From Priestia megaterium (lineage in GTDB: Bacteria > Bacillota > Bacilli > Bacillales > Bacillaceae_H), in assembly GCF_023824195.1 (NCBI RefSeq), contig NZ_CP085442.1, forward strand, positions 2,332,001 through 2,396,000: a stretch of DNA of 64,000 bases, given 5' to 3'. Shown piece after piece: positions 16,818-24,761 of this stretch. The notes beneath the pieces were generated by a model, which ran no database searches, was not told where the DNA came from, and saw nothing but the letters and a program-made list of their open reading frames with translations. Within the stretch, counting starts at the first letter, position 1. Every line of letters begins with the position of its first letter. Position numbers and translations under genes: made by a program.

Positions 16818-18953
16818 TTGCAGTTTGAACAAGCATTAACACATTTACAGTCCTATTTTGGCTATGATTCGTTTCGAAAAGGACAGGAAGAGTCGATTCG
16901 TTATGTTTTAGAAGGGCACAATACCGCTTGTATTATGCCAACAGGGGGAGGGAAATCGCTTTGTTATCAAATTCCTTCATTATTATTAGAAGGAACGACA
17001 CTGGTTATTTCTCCGTTGATTTCCTTGATGAAAGACCAAGTGGACACGCTGAACGCAGCTGGTATTCCGGCTACGTATATCAACAGCTCACTGACGCACA
17101 CAGAGGTACAGCAGCGCTTAGAAGAAGTAGCGCTTGGCGAATATAAGTTGCTTTATGTAGCGCCGGAACGACTGGAGTCTCCGCAATTTTTAGAACAGCT
17201 TCAAATGCTTCCCATTCCGCTTGTAGCGGTAGATGAAGCGCACTGTATTTCACAGTGGGGTCATGATTTCAGACCGAGTTATTTGCGCATCAATGAACTA
17301 ATCAGCAAGCTGTCTAACGCGCCTATTGTGATGGGGCTGACGGCTACTGCGACGCCTCAAGTGCGTGAAGATATTTGCCGAGCTCTTCATATTAATGAAG
17401 AGTACACGGTGATGACTGGGTTTGAACGTGAAAATTTATCGTTCGCTGTGGTAAAAGGTCAGGATCGAATCAGCTATATCGATCAGTATATCCGTAAAAA
17501 TGACCAAGAAGCAGGCATTATCTATGCCGCTACGCGTAAGGATGTTGAAGAGCTTCATGCTAGATTGCAAAAGTCAGGAATTAACGTATCGAAATATCAT
17601 GCCGGCATGAGCGCAAACAGCCGTGATGAAGAGCAGAACCGCTTTCTGCAAGATGATGTGCAGGTGATGGTGGCTACCTCTGCCTTCGGAATGGGGATCG
17701 ATAAATCCAATATTCGCTTTGTTCTTCACTATCAGCTTCCGAAAAATATGGAAAGCTATTATCAAGAAGCAGGACGTGCTGGTCGTGACGGACTGCCAAG
17801 TGAGTGTATCGTGCTTTATTCACCTCAGGATATTCGCGTGCAGCGCTTTTTGATTGAACAGTCAACGTCGAATCCTAAAAAGCAGATTCAAGATCTTGAA
17901 AAGCTGCAAAATATGGTGAACTACTGTCATACAGAAGGCTGTTTGCAGGCGTATATTCTTCATTATTTTGGAGAAAGTGAAGCGCATGAGTGCGGCCGCT
18001 GCAGCAATTGTACGGATGATCGCGTGGAAATAGACGTAACGGTTGATACGCAAAAAGTATTATCTTGTATGATTCGTATGGGCGAACGCTTCGGTAAAAT
18101 GATGATTGCTCAAGTATTAACGGGTTCTCGGAATAAAAAAGTAGTTGATTTTGGTTTTGATAAACTGAAAACGTACGGCGTCATGAGCGACCGGTCGGCT
18201 AAAGAAGTGAGCGATTTTATTGAGTATTTGATTTCAGAGCAGTTTATTTTAGTAGGACAAGGATCATTTCCTACCTTATCCGTAGCGGCCAAAGGAAAAG
18301 GCGCGCTTCTTGGGACGGAAAAAGTGATGAGAAAAGAACAAATGGAAGTGAAGCAAATCGTCCAAGATGACGAGCTGTTTGCTCATTTGCGTTCCGTTCG
18401 AAAGCAGCTGGCAGATGAAGCCGGCGTGCCTCCTTTTGTTATTTTTTCAGACGATACTCTTCATGATATGTGCGCAAAACTTCCGGTAACACTCCAGCAG
18501 TTCGCCACTGTAAAAGGAGTCGGAGAGCAAAAACAAGAGCGTTACGGAGAACGATTTACGACTGAAATCAAACAGTTTTGTGAGAAACATCCAGATCGAA
18601 AGCGAGAAGTATCAGCGCCTGCTCCAAAAAAAGCAAGAGCATCATCAAAAGAAGGGTCTCATTTGGTGACATATGAGCTATTTCAGCAAGGGAAATCGTT
18701 AGATGAAATAGCCGCAGAGCGTGAATTGAGCCGCATTACAATTGAAAATCATTTGTTTAAATGTGCGGAAGAAGAAAAAGAAATTGACTGGTCACCTTTT
18801 CTTTCAGAGGAGGACGAACAGCTTATTTTAGAAGCTGCTTCGTCAGTAGGTGATGAAAAGTTAAAACCAATTAAAGAAGAATTACCTGAAAACATCACTT
18901 ATTTTATGATTAAAGTAGCGCTGTATAAACAAAAAATGAAGCAACTTTCTTAA
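16818..18953 (+). CDS. recQ: ATP-dependent DNA helicase RecQ
   Basis: 711 residues. Helicase core: IMPTGGGKSLCYQIP (Walker A, ~40-54), AVDEAHCISQWGHDFRPSY (DEAH, ~135-153), and YYQEAGRAGRDGLPS (motif VI, ~315-330). The RecQ-C-terminal Zn region has Cys residues in YCHTEGC and ECGRCSNC (~370-400). An HRDC domain follows at ~515-595. The last ~100 residues form a helix-turn-helix-like tail (SLDEIAAERELSRITIENHL). RecQ unwinds DNA 3'-5' during recombination and fork repair. The TTG start has AAAGGAGGA 7 bases upstream. It ends at a terminator that is part of direct repeat A. Confidence 0.95.
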   Translation: MQFEQALTHLQSYFGYDSFRKGQEESIRYVLEGHNTACIMPTGGGKSLCYQIPSLLLEGTTLVISPLISLMKDQVDTLNAAGIPATYINSSLTHTEVQQRLEEVALGEYKLLYVAPERLESPQFLEQLQMLPIPLVAVDEAHCISQWGHDFRPSYLRINELISKLSNAPIVMGLTATATPQVREDICRALHINEEYTVMTGFERENLSFAVVKGQDRISYIDQYIRKNDQEAGIIYAATRKDVEELHARLQKSGINVSKYHAGMSANSRDEEQNRFLQDDVQVMVATSAFGMGIDKSNIRFVLHYQLPKNMESYYQEAGRAGRDGLPSECIVLYSPQDIRVQRFLIEQSTSNPKKQIQDLEKLQNMVNYCHTEGCLQAYILHYFGESEAHECGRCSNCTDDRVEIDVTVDTQKVLSCMIRMGERFGKMMIAQVLTGSRNKKVVDFGFDKLKTYGVMSDRSAKEVSDFIEYLISEQFILVGQGSFPTLSVAAKGKGALLGTEKVMRKEQMEVKQIVQDDELFAHLRSVRKQLADEAGVPPFVIFSDDTLHDMCAKLPVTLQQFATVKGVGEQKQERYGERFTTEIKQFCEKHPDRKREVSAPAPKKARASSKEGSHLVTYELFQQGKSLDEIAAERELSRITIENHLFKCAEEEKEIDWSPFLSEEDEQLILEAASSVGDEKLKPIKEELPENITYFMIKVALYKQKMKQLS

Positions 18954-18954
18954 A

Positions 18955-19010
18955 CAAAAAGCTCCTATTATAAGGAGCTTTTTGTGTTGAATAAGCGAGT
19001 TTACTGATAA
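18955..19010 (+). repeat. 56-bp direct repeat A, contains recQ terminator
   Basis: It starts CAAAAAGCTCCTATTATAAG and ends TTTACTGATAA. It matches 24637-24692 at 50 of 56 positions. The first half is a terminator hairpin (AAAAAGCTCCT / AGGAGCTTTTT); the second half is not part of the hairpin yet is also conserved. The two copies bracket the sigma-54 island. Confidence 0.8.
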
Positions 19011-19066
19011 AATAAAAGATATAAATGTTTGAAAAATCAGATTAAAAAAAGGAGTACTGCACTGAG

Positions 19067-20443
19067 ATGATTGAACGAGAGCTTGAAGCTATTTTGCATG
19101 CTTCTAACGACAATATCGTCATCACTGATGAAAAAGGGTGTATTTTACGAGCGAGTCAAAACTGCCGTGATATATACGGGTATGACGTGTCAGAGTTAGT
19201 CGGAGAAACCGTATACGAATTGCAAGACCGCGGGATATTTTCACCTTCCGTTACGATTGAAGTGTTAAAGAAAAAGAAAGAAGTACAGCTGATGCAAAAA
19301 ACAGAAACGGGCAAAGTTGTAATGGCAACCGGTATTCCCGTGTACGATAAACATCAGTGTATGAAAAGAGTAATCAGCTTTTCACATGATTTAACAGAGC
19401 TTCAGCGCTTAAAAGAAAATTATCAGCAGCTCGAAGTGAAAATGAAAACATATCAGCTAGAAATGGAAGAGCTTCGGGAACGGCAGTCGAATGATATGGT
19501 CATACGAAGTCAATCGATGAAAAAGGTATGGTCCATTATTAATCGCGTGGCAGACAGTGATGCAACAGTTGTGTTGCTAGGTGAATCGGGTGTTGGTAAA
19601 ACGGCTTTTGCCCGTGCTTTACACTATGGAAGTGAACGAAAAGAAGAGCCGTTTATTGAAATCAACTGCGGAGCCATTCCATCTAGTTTGTTTGAATCTG
19701 AAATGTTTGGATATGAAGCAGGATCTTTTACAGGTGCAAGTACAAAAGGGAAAATAGGAAAGTTTGAATTAGCACATAACGGTACGCTTTTTTTAGATGA
19801 AATAGGAGAGCTCCCTCTTGATATGCAAGTGAAGCTGTTAAAAGTGCTGCAAGAAAAAACAGTCACCAAAATTGGAAGTGAACGAGCCAAACACGTAAAC
19901 TTCAGGCTGATTGTAGCAACAAATCAGCCGCTTGAGGAAATGGTCAAAAAAGGAACATTTCGCGAAGATTTATTTTATCGGCTACACGTTATTCCGATTA
20001 CAATTCCTCCGCTTCGCGAGCGAAAAGAAGACATCGCGGCACTGCTTTATCATGTGTTACATAAACAAAATAAAAAATATAAAATGAAGAAATTTTTTCA
20101 TGCAGAAGCATTAAATCAATTGGTTGAACATCAGTGGTCTGGAAATGTGCGCGAGCTTGAAAATACAATTGAACGCCTGGTGTTAACAACAGATGAAAAC
20201 AGCATCTCGCCTAAAGACCTGCCGTTTTATGCAGAAAAGATCAAAAGTGAAAAAGAAGAATGGGAGACTCTTGATACGTTAACCTCTCAGGGAATGACGC
20301 TTCAGCAAGCACTTGCAGAAGTGGAGAAAAACTGGCTTGTTCGTGCTTATCGACAGTGTCAAACAACGTATGAAATGGCAGATGCATTAGGAGTCAGTCA
20401 GCCTACGGTTGTAAGGCGTTTACGAAAGTACAATATAAAATAA
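19067..20443 (+). CDS. Sigma-54-dependent transcriptional activator (PAS-AAA-HTH)
   Basis: 458 residues. A PAS domain (~5-110: ASNDNIVITDEKGCILRASQ) is followed by a short coiled coil (~115-145). The sigma-54 AAA+ domain spans ~150-380, with Walker A GESGVGKTAFARALH, GSFTGAS (the GAFTGA sigma-54 contact loop with Ser replacing Ala), and NGTLFLDEIGELPLD (Walker B). A Fis-type HTH ends the protein (MADALGVSQPTVVRRLRKY). Such activators bind upstream sites and drive sigma-54 promoters. A perfect -24/-12 promoter and palindromes lie just downstream, before the ureohydrolase gene, which is therefore the obvious target. The PAS ligand is unknown. Confidence 0.92.
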   Translation: MIERELEAILHASNDNIVITDEKGCILRASQNCRDIYGYDVSELVGETVYELQDRGIFSPSVTIEVLKKKKEVQLMQKTETGKVVMATGIPVYDKHQCMKRVISFSHDLTELQRLKENYQQLEVKMKTYQLEMEELRERQSNDMVIRSQSMKKVWSIINRVADSDATVVLLGESGVGKTAFARALHYGSERKEEPFIEINCGAIPSSLFESEMFGYEAGSFTGASTKGKIGKFELAHNGTLFLDEIGELPLDMQVKLLKVLQEKTVTKIGSERAKHVNFRLIVATNQPLEEMVKKGTFREDLFYRLHVIPITIPPLRERKEDIAALLYHVLHKQNKKYKMKKFFHAEALNQLVEHQWSGNVRELENTIERLVLTTDENSISPKDLPFYAEKIKSEKEEWETLDTLTSQGMTLQQALAEVEKNWLVRAYRQCQTTYEMADALGVSQPTVVRRLRKYNIK

Positions 20444-20450
20444 TGAGGTT

Positions 20451-20517
20451 TTAATTCAAAATGAATTAAATGATTCAATACTGAATCAGTTTTTTTGTTT
20501 TGATTCTATTATGAATT
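20451..20517 (+). promoter_or_regulatory. Cluster of palindromes, putative activator-binding sites
   Basis: Three inverted repeats share a GATTC/GAATC theme: TTAATTC-N5-GAATTAA (20451-20469), TGATTCA-N4-TGAATCA (20471-20488), and TTGATTC-N6-GAATTAA (20500-20519, one mismatch). They sit 40-110 bases upstream of the -24/-12 promoter, as expected for a sigma-54 enhancer. The second palindrome is followed by seven T and could also end transcription of the activator gene. Confidence 0.6.
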
Positions 20518-20556
20518 AAAAATCGTCCATAATTGCACGAAATAGGGTGATAAAAA

Positions 20557-20573
20557 TTGGCATGCATTTTGCA
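20557..20573 (+). promoter_or_regulatory. Sigma-54 (-24/-12) promoter
   Basis: TTGGCATGCATTTTGCA fits TGGCAYR-N4-TTGCW with the invariant GG and GC ten bases apart. It lies 88 bases upstream of the ureohydrolase start and directly downstream of a sigma-54 activator gene, so it very likely drives the three metabolic genes. Confidence 0.88.
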
Positions 20574-20660
20574 TTAATAAAAAATATCTAAATAAAAAGC
20601 GTCAGTATCTAAGATGATGATACGGCGCTAATGAGTAAAACCCATTAGGAGGAATAAATC

Positions 20661-21644
20661 ATGCCAAAGTATCAGCCGAAAAATTCATTTGAATCTCCGC
20701 GTTTTTGCGGACCTCGAACATTTATGAGACTTCCGTATGTAGAACAAGTAAATTCAGAAATGGATTTTATTGTGACGGGTATTCCCTTTGATTCAGGTCA
20801 ATCTTTTCGAACAGGAGCACGTTTTGGGCCGGAAGCTATTCGAGATTTCTCCATTTTGCTTCGCCCGTATAACCCAGAACAAAAGATTAATATTTTTGAT
20901 TACATTTCAGGCGTGGACTACGGTGATTTGGCAGTGGTTCCCGGGTATATTTTAGAAACGTATAAAAAAATTGAAGAAGGGCTAGCGCCGGTTGTTAATG
21001 AAGGAATTATTCCGATTTCACTGGGCGGTGATCATTCGATGACGCTTGGTGAACTTCGTGCAATCGCGAAAAAGCACGGACCGGTAGCGCTTTTACAGTT
21101 TGATGCTCATTCTGATACGTGGGATAGTTATTTTGAACAAAAATACAATCACGGTACGGTATTCAGACGAGCAATTGAAGAAGGGTTAATCGACGTATCG
21201 CGCTCGATTCAAATCGGTATGCGAGGCGGTCTGTACGGAATTGAAGATTTAGAAGATGCAAAGAACTTAGGCTTAGCTCTGTATACGACAAATGAATATA
21301 AAAAACTGGGCGTTGAAAGAATGCTAGATATTATTCATGAGCGTGTAAGGGAAGGACCTGTGTTTTTATCGTTTGACATTGACTTTTTAGATCCAGTTTA
21401 TGCACCGGGAACGGGAACACCTGAAGTATCGGGTGCAAGTATTGAAGATGCGCTTCAATTCGTTCGTGGCTTAACAAATATTGATTTTGTCGGTTTTGAT
21501 TTAGTAGAAGTACTGCCAGCTTATGACCATGGACAAATTACAGCGGCCGCGGCCGCTAATATTGTCTATGAATTTATTACGCTTATTGCGTTAAGAAAAA
21601 AAGCAAAAGAAGAAGAAGCGCTGTTAGTGAAAGCACGCGATTGA
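20661..21644 (+). CDS. Ureohydrolase (agmatinase/guanidinobutyrase family)
   Basis: 327 residues of the arginase/agmatinase fold. The dinuclear Mn motifs are present: LGGDHSMTLGELRA (~120), LQFDAHSDTWD (~145-155) and FLSFDIDFLDPVYAPGTGTPE (~230-250). These enzymes hydrolyse guanidino compounds to urea and an amine. The neighbours, an aldehyde dehydrogenase and an NCS1 permease under a sigma-54 activator, fit catabolism of an imported guanidino compound (for example guanidinobutyrate or agmatine) rather than polyamine synthesis. The exact substrate is inference. AGGAGGA precedes the ATG and overlaps a small leader hairpin (CTAATG / CATTAG, ~20630-20650). Confidence 0.88.
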   Translation: MPKYQPKNSFESPRFCGPRTFMRLPYVEQVNSEMDFIVTGIPFDSGQSFRTGARFGPEAIRDFSILLRPYNPEQKINIFDYISGVDYGDLAVVPGYILETYKKIEEGLAPVVNEGIIPISLGGDHSMTLGELRAIAKKHGPVALLQFDAHSDTWDSYFEQKYNHGTVFRRAIEEGLIDVSRSIQIGMRGGLYGIEDLEDAKNLGLALYTTNEYKKLGVERMLDIIHERVREGPVFLSFDIDFLDPVYAPGTGTPEVSGASIEDALQFVRGLTNIDFVGFDLVEVLPAYDHGQITAAAAANIVYEFITLIALRKKAKEEEALLVKARD

Positions 21645-21726
21645 ATATAAACAAGACGGTAAAGGTGGGAAGGTACTATTATCTTCCCACTTTTATATAA
21701 GAGTTCTCTATAGGGAGTGTTTGACT

Positions 21727-23175
21727 ATGAACGGGCAAGTAAATGTAAAAATAGATAAGAAACAAGAAAAAACATTAAAAAGAGAAATTATCAATCCAGC
21801 GACCAATAAGATCATAGCGGAAGTGTTTGATTCGTCGCTTCAACAAGTAGAGGAAGCGGTAGGTAAAGCAAAGCAGGCTTTTGAGCAGAGTGAATGGAAG
21901 AAAAATAAGTCACTGCGTGTAGAGGTGCTTAAGAAACTAGCAAATTTATTAGAAAAAGAAGCGAGTATATTCGCTGAAACAGAAACATTAAATACAGGCA
22001 AACCGATAAAAGAAGCGCAGTTAGATATTGAAGATACGATTAATTGTTTAAGATATTACGCAAATTTAATAGAAGAAAATCAGCCGTGGACAAAGGACAT
22101 GTTCGACGATACAAACAGTAAAATCATTCAAGAACCTATCGGCGTATGTGCGCTAATTGTTCCTTGGAATTTCCCTTTGCTGCTTGGCATGTGGAAGCTG
22201 GCTCCTGCATTAGCAGCTGGAAACACGGTGGTGTTTAAGCCTTCAGAATTAACGCCACTTTCTTTTTTAAAGTTAGCTTCATTATGTGAAAAAGCTGGTA
22301 TACCAGAAGGCGTGTTTAATTTACTTACGGGAGACGGTGAAGTGGGAAGTGCGCTCGTTGAACATAAAGACGTAGCCAAAGTCTCTTTTACAGGAGGATC
22401 AGAAACAGGCAAACGTATTTATCAGCAGTGCGCAAAAGAGATGAAAAGAGTTTCGCTTGAACTGGGAGGGAAATCTCCGCTTCTTATTTTTGAAGACAGC
22501 GAAATTGATATTGCAGTAGACTGGACAATGTTTGGCTCGTTTTTTAACCAAGGACAAGTGTGTGTAGCTTCGTCGCGTATACTCGTACATGAATCTATTT
22601 ATAACTTGTTTCTTTCTGTGCTTACGGAGGCTGTTGCTGCTATAAAAATTGGTAACCCCTTAAGAGAAGAAACGGAGATGGGTCCGGTTATTAGCAAGGA
22701 GCATCTGAATAAAATACGGGATTTTATCAAGCTAGGTCAAAAAGAAGGCGCGAATTTATTAACAGGAGGAACGTTAATCGACTGCGAAGGTGGAAACTAT
22801 ATAAAGCCGGCTGTGCTCGTCGATGTGGAGCAGCATATGAAAGTCGTCCAAGAAGAAATATTTGGCCCGGTCATTACCGTTCAATCTTTTTCAAGTGAAG
22901 AAGAAGCCATAGCACTTGCCAACGGTACGAGATTTGGTTTAGCTGCAGGAATTTTAACGAATGATTTAATGAAAGCAGAGCGAGTTGCTGAACATCTTCA
23001 AGCGGGAACGATTTGGATCAACGGCTACCATACGCCTCATATTGAAACGGCGTGGGGCGGTTTTAAAGAAAGCGGCATTGGTCGGGAGTTAGGTCCATCA
23101 GGATTAGCTGCTTTTACTGAAACAAAACATGTGAATACAAATTCCAAGCTAGCTCGAGCCAATTGGTATCAATAA
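21727..23175 (+). CDS. Aldehyde dehydrogenase (betaine aldehyde/aminobutyraldehyde DH type)
   Basis: 482 residues, full-length class. IVPWNFPLLLGMWKLAPALA (~137-156) binds NAD. SFTGGSETGKRI and LELGGKSPLLIF (catalytic Glu) follow. The nucleophile lies in FFNQGQVCVASSRIL (Cys ~280). The C-terminal block is WGGFKESGIGRELG. Members of this group oxidise amino- or guanidino-aldehydes. Beside a ureohydrolase it may oxidise 4-guanidinobutyraldehyde or 4-aminobutyraldehyde (inference). I use the ATG at 21727, nine bases after GGGAG; a TTG at 21721 is too close. It lies 76 bases after the ureohydrolase gene and 20 before the permease gene, so likely co-transcribed. Confidence 0.9.
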   Translation: MNGQVNVKIDKKQEKTLKREIINPATNKIIAEVFDSSLQQVEEAVGKAKQAFEQSEWKKNKSLRVEVLKKLANLLEKEASIFAETETLNTGKPIKEAQLDIEDTINCLRYYANLIEENQPWTKDMFDDTNSKIIQEPIGVCALIVPWNFPLLLGMWKLAPALAAGNTVVFKPSELTPLSFLKLASLCEKAGIPEGVFNLLTGDGEVGSALVEHKDVAKVSFTGGSETGKRIYQQCAKEMKRVSLELGGKSPLLIFEDSEIDIAVDWTMFGSFFNQGQVCVASSRILVHESIYNLFLSVLTEAVAAIKIGNPLREETEMGPVISKEHLNKIRDFIKLGQKEGANLLTGGTLIDCEGGNYIKPAVLVDVEQHMKVVQEEIFGPVITVQSFSSEEEAIALANGTRFGLAAGILTNDLMKAERVAEHLQAGTIWINGYHTPHIETAWGGFKESGIGRELGPSGLAAFTETKHVNTNSKLARANWYQ

Positions 23176-23195
23176 AAGTGAAAGGTGGAATAGGA

Positions 23196-24557
23196 ATGAC
23201 AATAAAAAGTGGTCTCGCCCATGATGATGTGCAGCCGATTGCAATGAATAAAAGAACTATGGGCTTCTTCTCTACATTTTCCATGTGGATAGGAGCCAAT
23301 GTGGTAGTAACGACCGTTTTTACCGGAATGCTGTTTGTACCTGATATGACATTTTTAAAGGCATTATTTATTATTGTGCTTGGCTCTTTAGTTGGTGCCA
23401 TACCGCTCGTGTTGATGGGGAATATCGGAACTCGAACCGGTCTTCCAACCATGGTTTTGATGAGACCTGCCTTTGGACAAAGAGGAGCTATGCTTCCTGC
23501 TGCTGTTAATCTTATTACATTAATCGGCTGGGCATGGATTCAAGCCTACATGGCAGGGCTAAGTTTAAATCATGCCATTACTTTTTTGACCGGTTACAGC
23601 AATATCAATCTATTTACAATTCTTACTCAAGTGTTGGTCGTAGCTATTTCTATATACGGACATAAAGGCATTGAAGCAACGGAAAAATTAGTAGCTACGC
23701 TTATGGTCATTCTAGCAACCGTTGTGTTTAGCTATTTGTTTATCGAATTTGATGCAGCAAAATTAATTCAAATGAAAGCAAGCGAAAATCCTGGCATTAC
23801 AGGAATGTTAGCCTTTGATATTGTAGTAGCTACAGCTTTTACATGGATTCCCATTGTTTGTGATTATAACCGAAACTGTAAATCTGAAAAAACGGGAATT
23901 GCGGGAACTTATTTAGGATATAACGTCGCGACTTTAATTGCGATGGGGCTAGGCGCAACGGTTTCTGGCTTTTCAATTCTCGGAAATATGACGCAAACGT
24001 ATGACCCGGTAAATTTAATTGGCGCATATAGCCCGCTGTTAGGGTTAGTAGCTGCCATCGTAATTTTTTTATCAGTACTGTCTACGAACGTAATGGTACT
24101 GTATAGCGCGACGATGTCTTACTTATCAATTTTTCCAAAGCAGAGGTTCTGGATACCGGCACTAACCATGGGAGTTGTCACAGTCCTAGGTTCTTTATTA
24201 AAAGAGTGGTTAATGACAAATTTTCAAAGCTTTTTGCTTATGATCGGCGTATTATTTATTCCTATTATTGCGATTGTTCTTGTTGATTATTATATCATTC
24301 GCCGAAAGCACTATGACGTTTCAGCTATTTTAGAAAAACAAAATAAACTGTACTGGTATACAAAAGGTTTTAACCTTCATGTGTATGTATCATACATAGT
24401 GGGGGCTGTATTTGCCTACTATTTTACGTACGTTCACCCGCTAGCCACAGGCGCAACAATCTTAGCTTTTTTATTTACAGGTGTTTTGCATGTATCGCTA
24501 ACCAAACTTTCACAGCTTTCAATCCCTTATTCAAAGGGAATCGACAAAAATGCTTGA
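23196..24557 (+). CDS. NCS1-family (cytosine/purine-type) permease
   Basis: 453 residues with about twelve helices. The N-terminal block FFSTFSMWIGANVVVTTVFT followed by GNIGTRTGLPTMVLMRPAFG is diagnostic of the nucleobase-cation-symport-1 family. AWIQAYMAGLSLNH and AFTWIPIVCDYNRN are further family blocks. NCS1 proteins import nucleobases, allantoin, hydantoins or related small nitrogen compounds. In this operon it probably brings in the nitrogen compound processed by the two enzymes (inference). The ATG at 23196 has GGTGG upstream. It is the last gene of the sigma-54 operon; repeat B with its terminator follows. Confidence 0.88.
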   Translation: MTIKSGLAHDDVQPIAMNKRTMGFFSTFSMWIGANVVVTTVFTGMLFVPDMTFLKALFIIVLGSLVGAIPLVLMGNIGTRTGLPTMVLMRPAFGQRGAMLPAAVNLITLIGWAWIQAYMAGLSLNHAITFLTGYSNINLFTILTQVLVVAISIYGHKGIEATEKLVATLMVILATVVFSYLFIEFDAAKLIQMKASENPGITGMLAFDIVVATAFTWIPIVCDYNRNCKSEKTGIAGTYLGYNVATLIAMGLGATVSGFSILGNMTQTYDPVNLIGAYSPLLGLVAAIVIFLSVLSTNVMVLYSATMSYLSIFPKQRFWIPALTMGVVTVLGSLLKEWLMTNFQSFLLMIGVLFIPIIAIVLVDYYIIRRKHYDVSAILEKQNKLYWYTKGFNLHVYVSYIVGAVFAYYFTYVHPLATGATILAFLFTGVLHVSLTKLSQLSIPYSKGIDKNA

Positions 24558-24636
24558 CGTATACTTAAAATAGACTGAATTATCTAAAAAATAATGTTTT
24601 TAATCAGTATTGGCGCTCATTGAAAAACACCATCAT

Positions 24637-24692
24637 CAAAAAGCTCCTATTTGAAGGAGCTTTTTGTGTTGAATGAGGCAGTTTAGTGATAA
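24637..24692 (+). repeat. 56-bp direct repeat B, contains terminator
   Basis: Same orientation as 18955-19010 with six mismatches (two in the hairpin loop, three in AAGCG versus GAGGC, one near the end). The terminator hairpin comes first and the promoter of the next gene begins just after the repeat. Confidence 0.8.
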
Positions 24693-24700
24693 CAATGCAT

Positions 24701-24729
24701 TTGATTCTATAAGGGGTCTTTCCTATAAT
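24701..24729 (+). promoter_or_regulatory. Sigma-A promoter of the helicase gene
   Basis: TTGATT, a 17-base spacer and a perfect TATAAT, 32 bases before the start codon. Just downstream GGAAA and TTTCC can pair close to the AAAGGAG ribosome site. Confidence 0.8.
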
Positions 24730-24761
24730 AAATGTAGGAAAACTTTCCAAAGGAGAATTTT

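Noticed and set aside
20471..20496. Palindrome TGATTCA/TGAATCA followed by T7 as a pure terminator
   Set aside because: It may terminate the activator gene, but it shares its GATTC theme with two neighbouring palindromes without T-runs, so an activator-site role is at least as likely.
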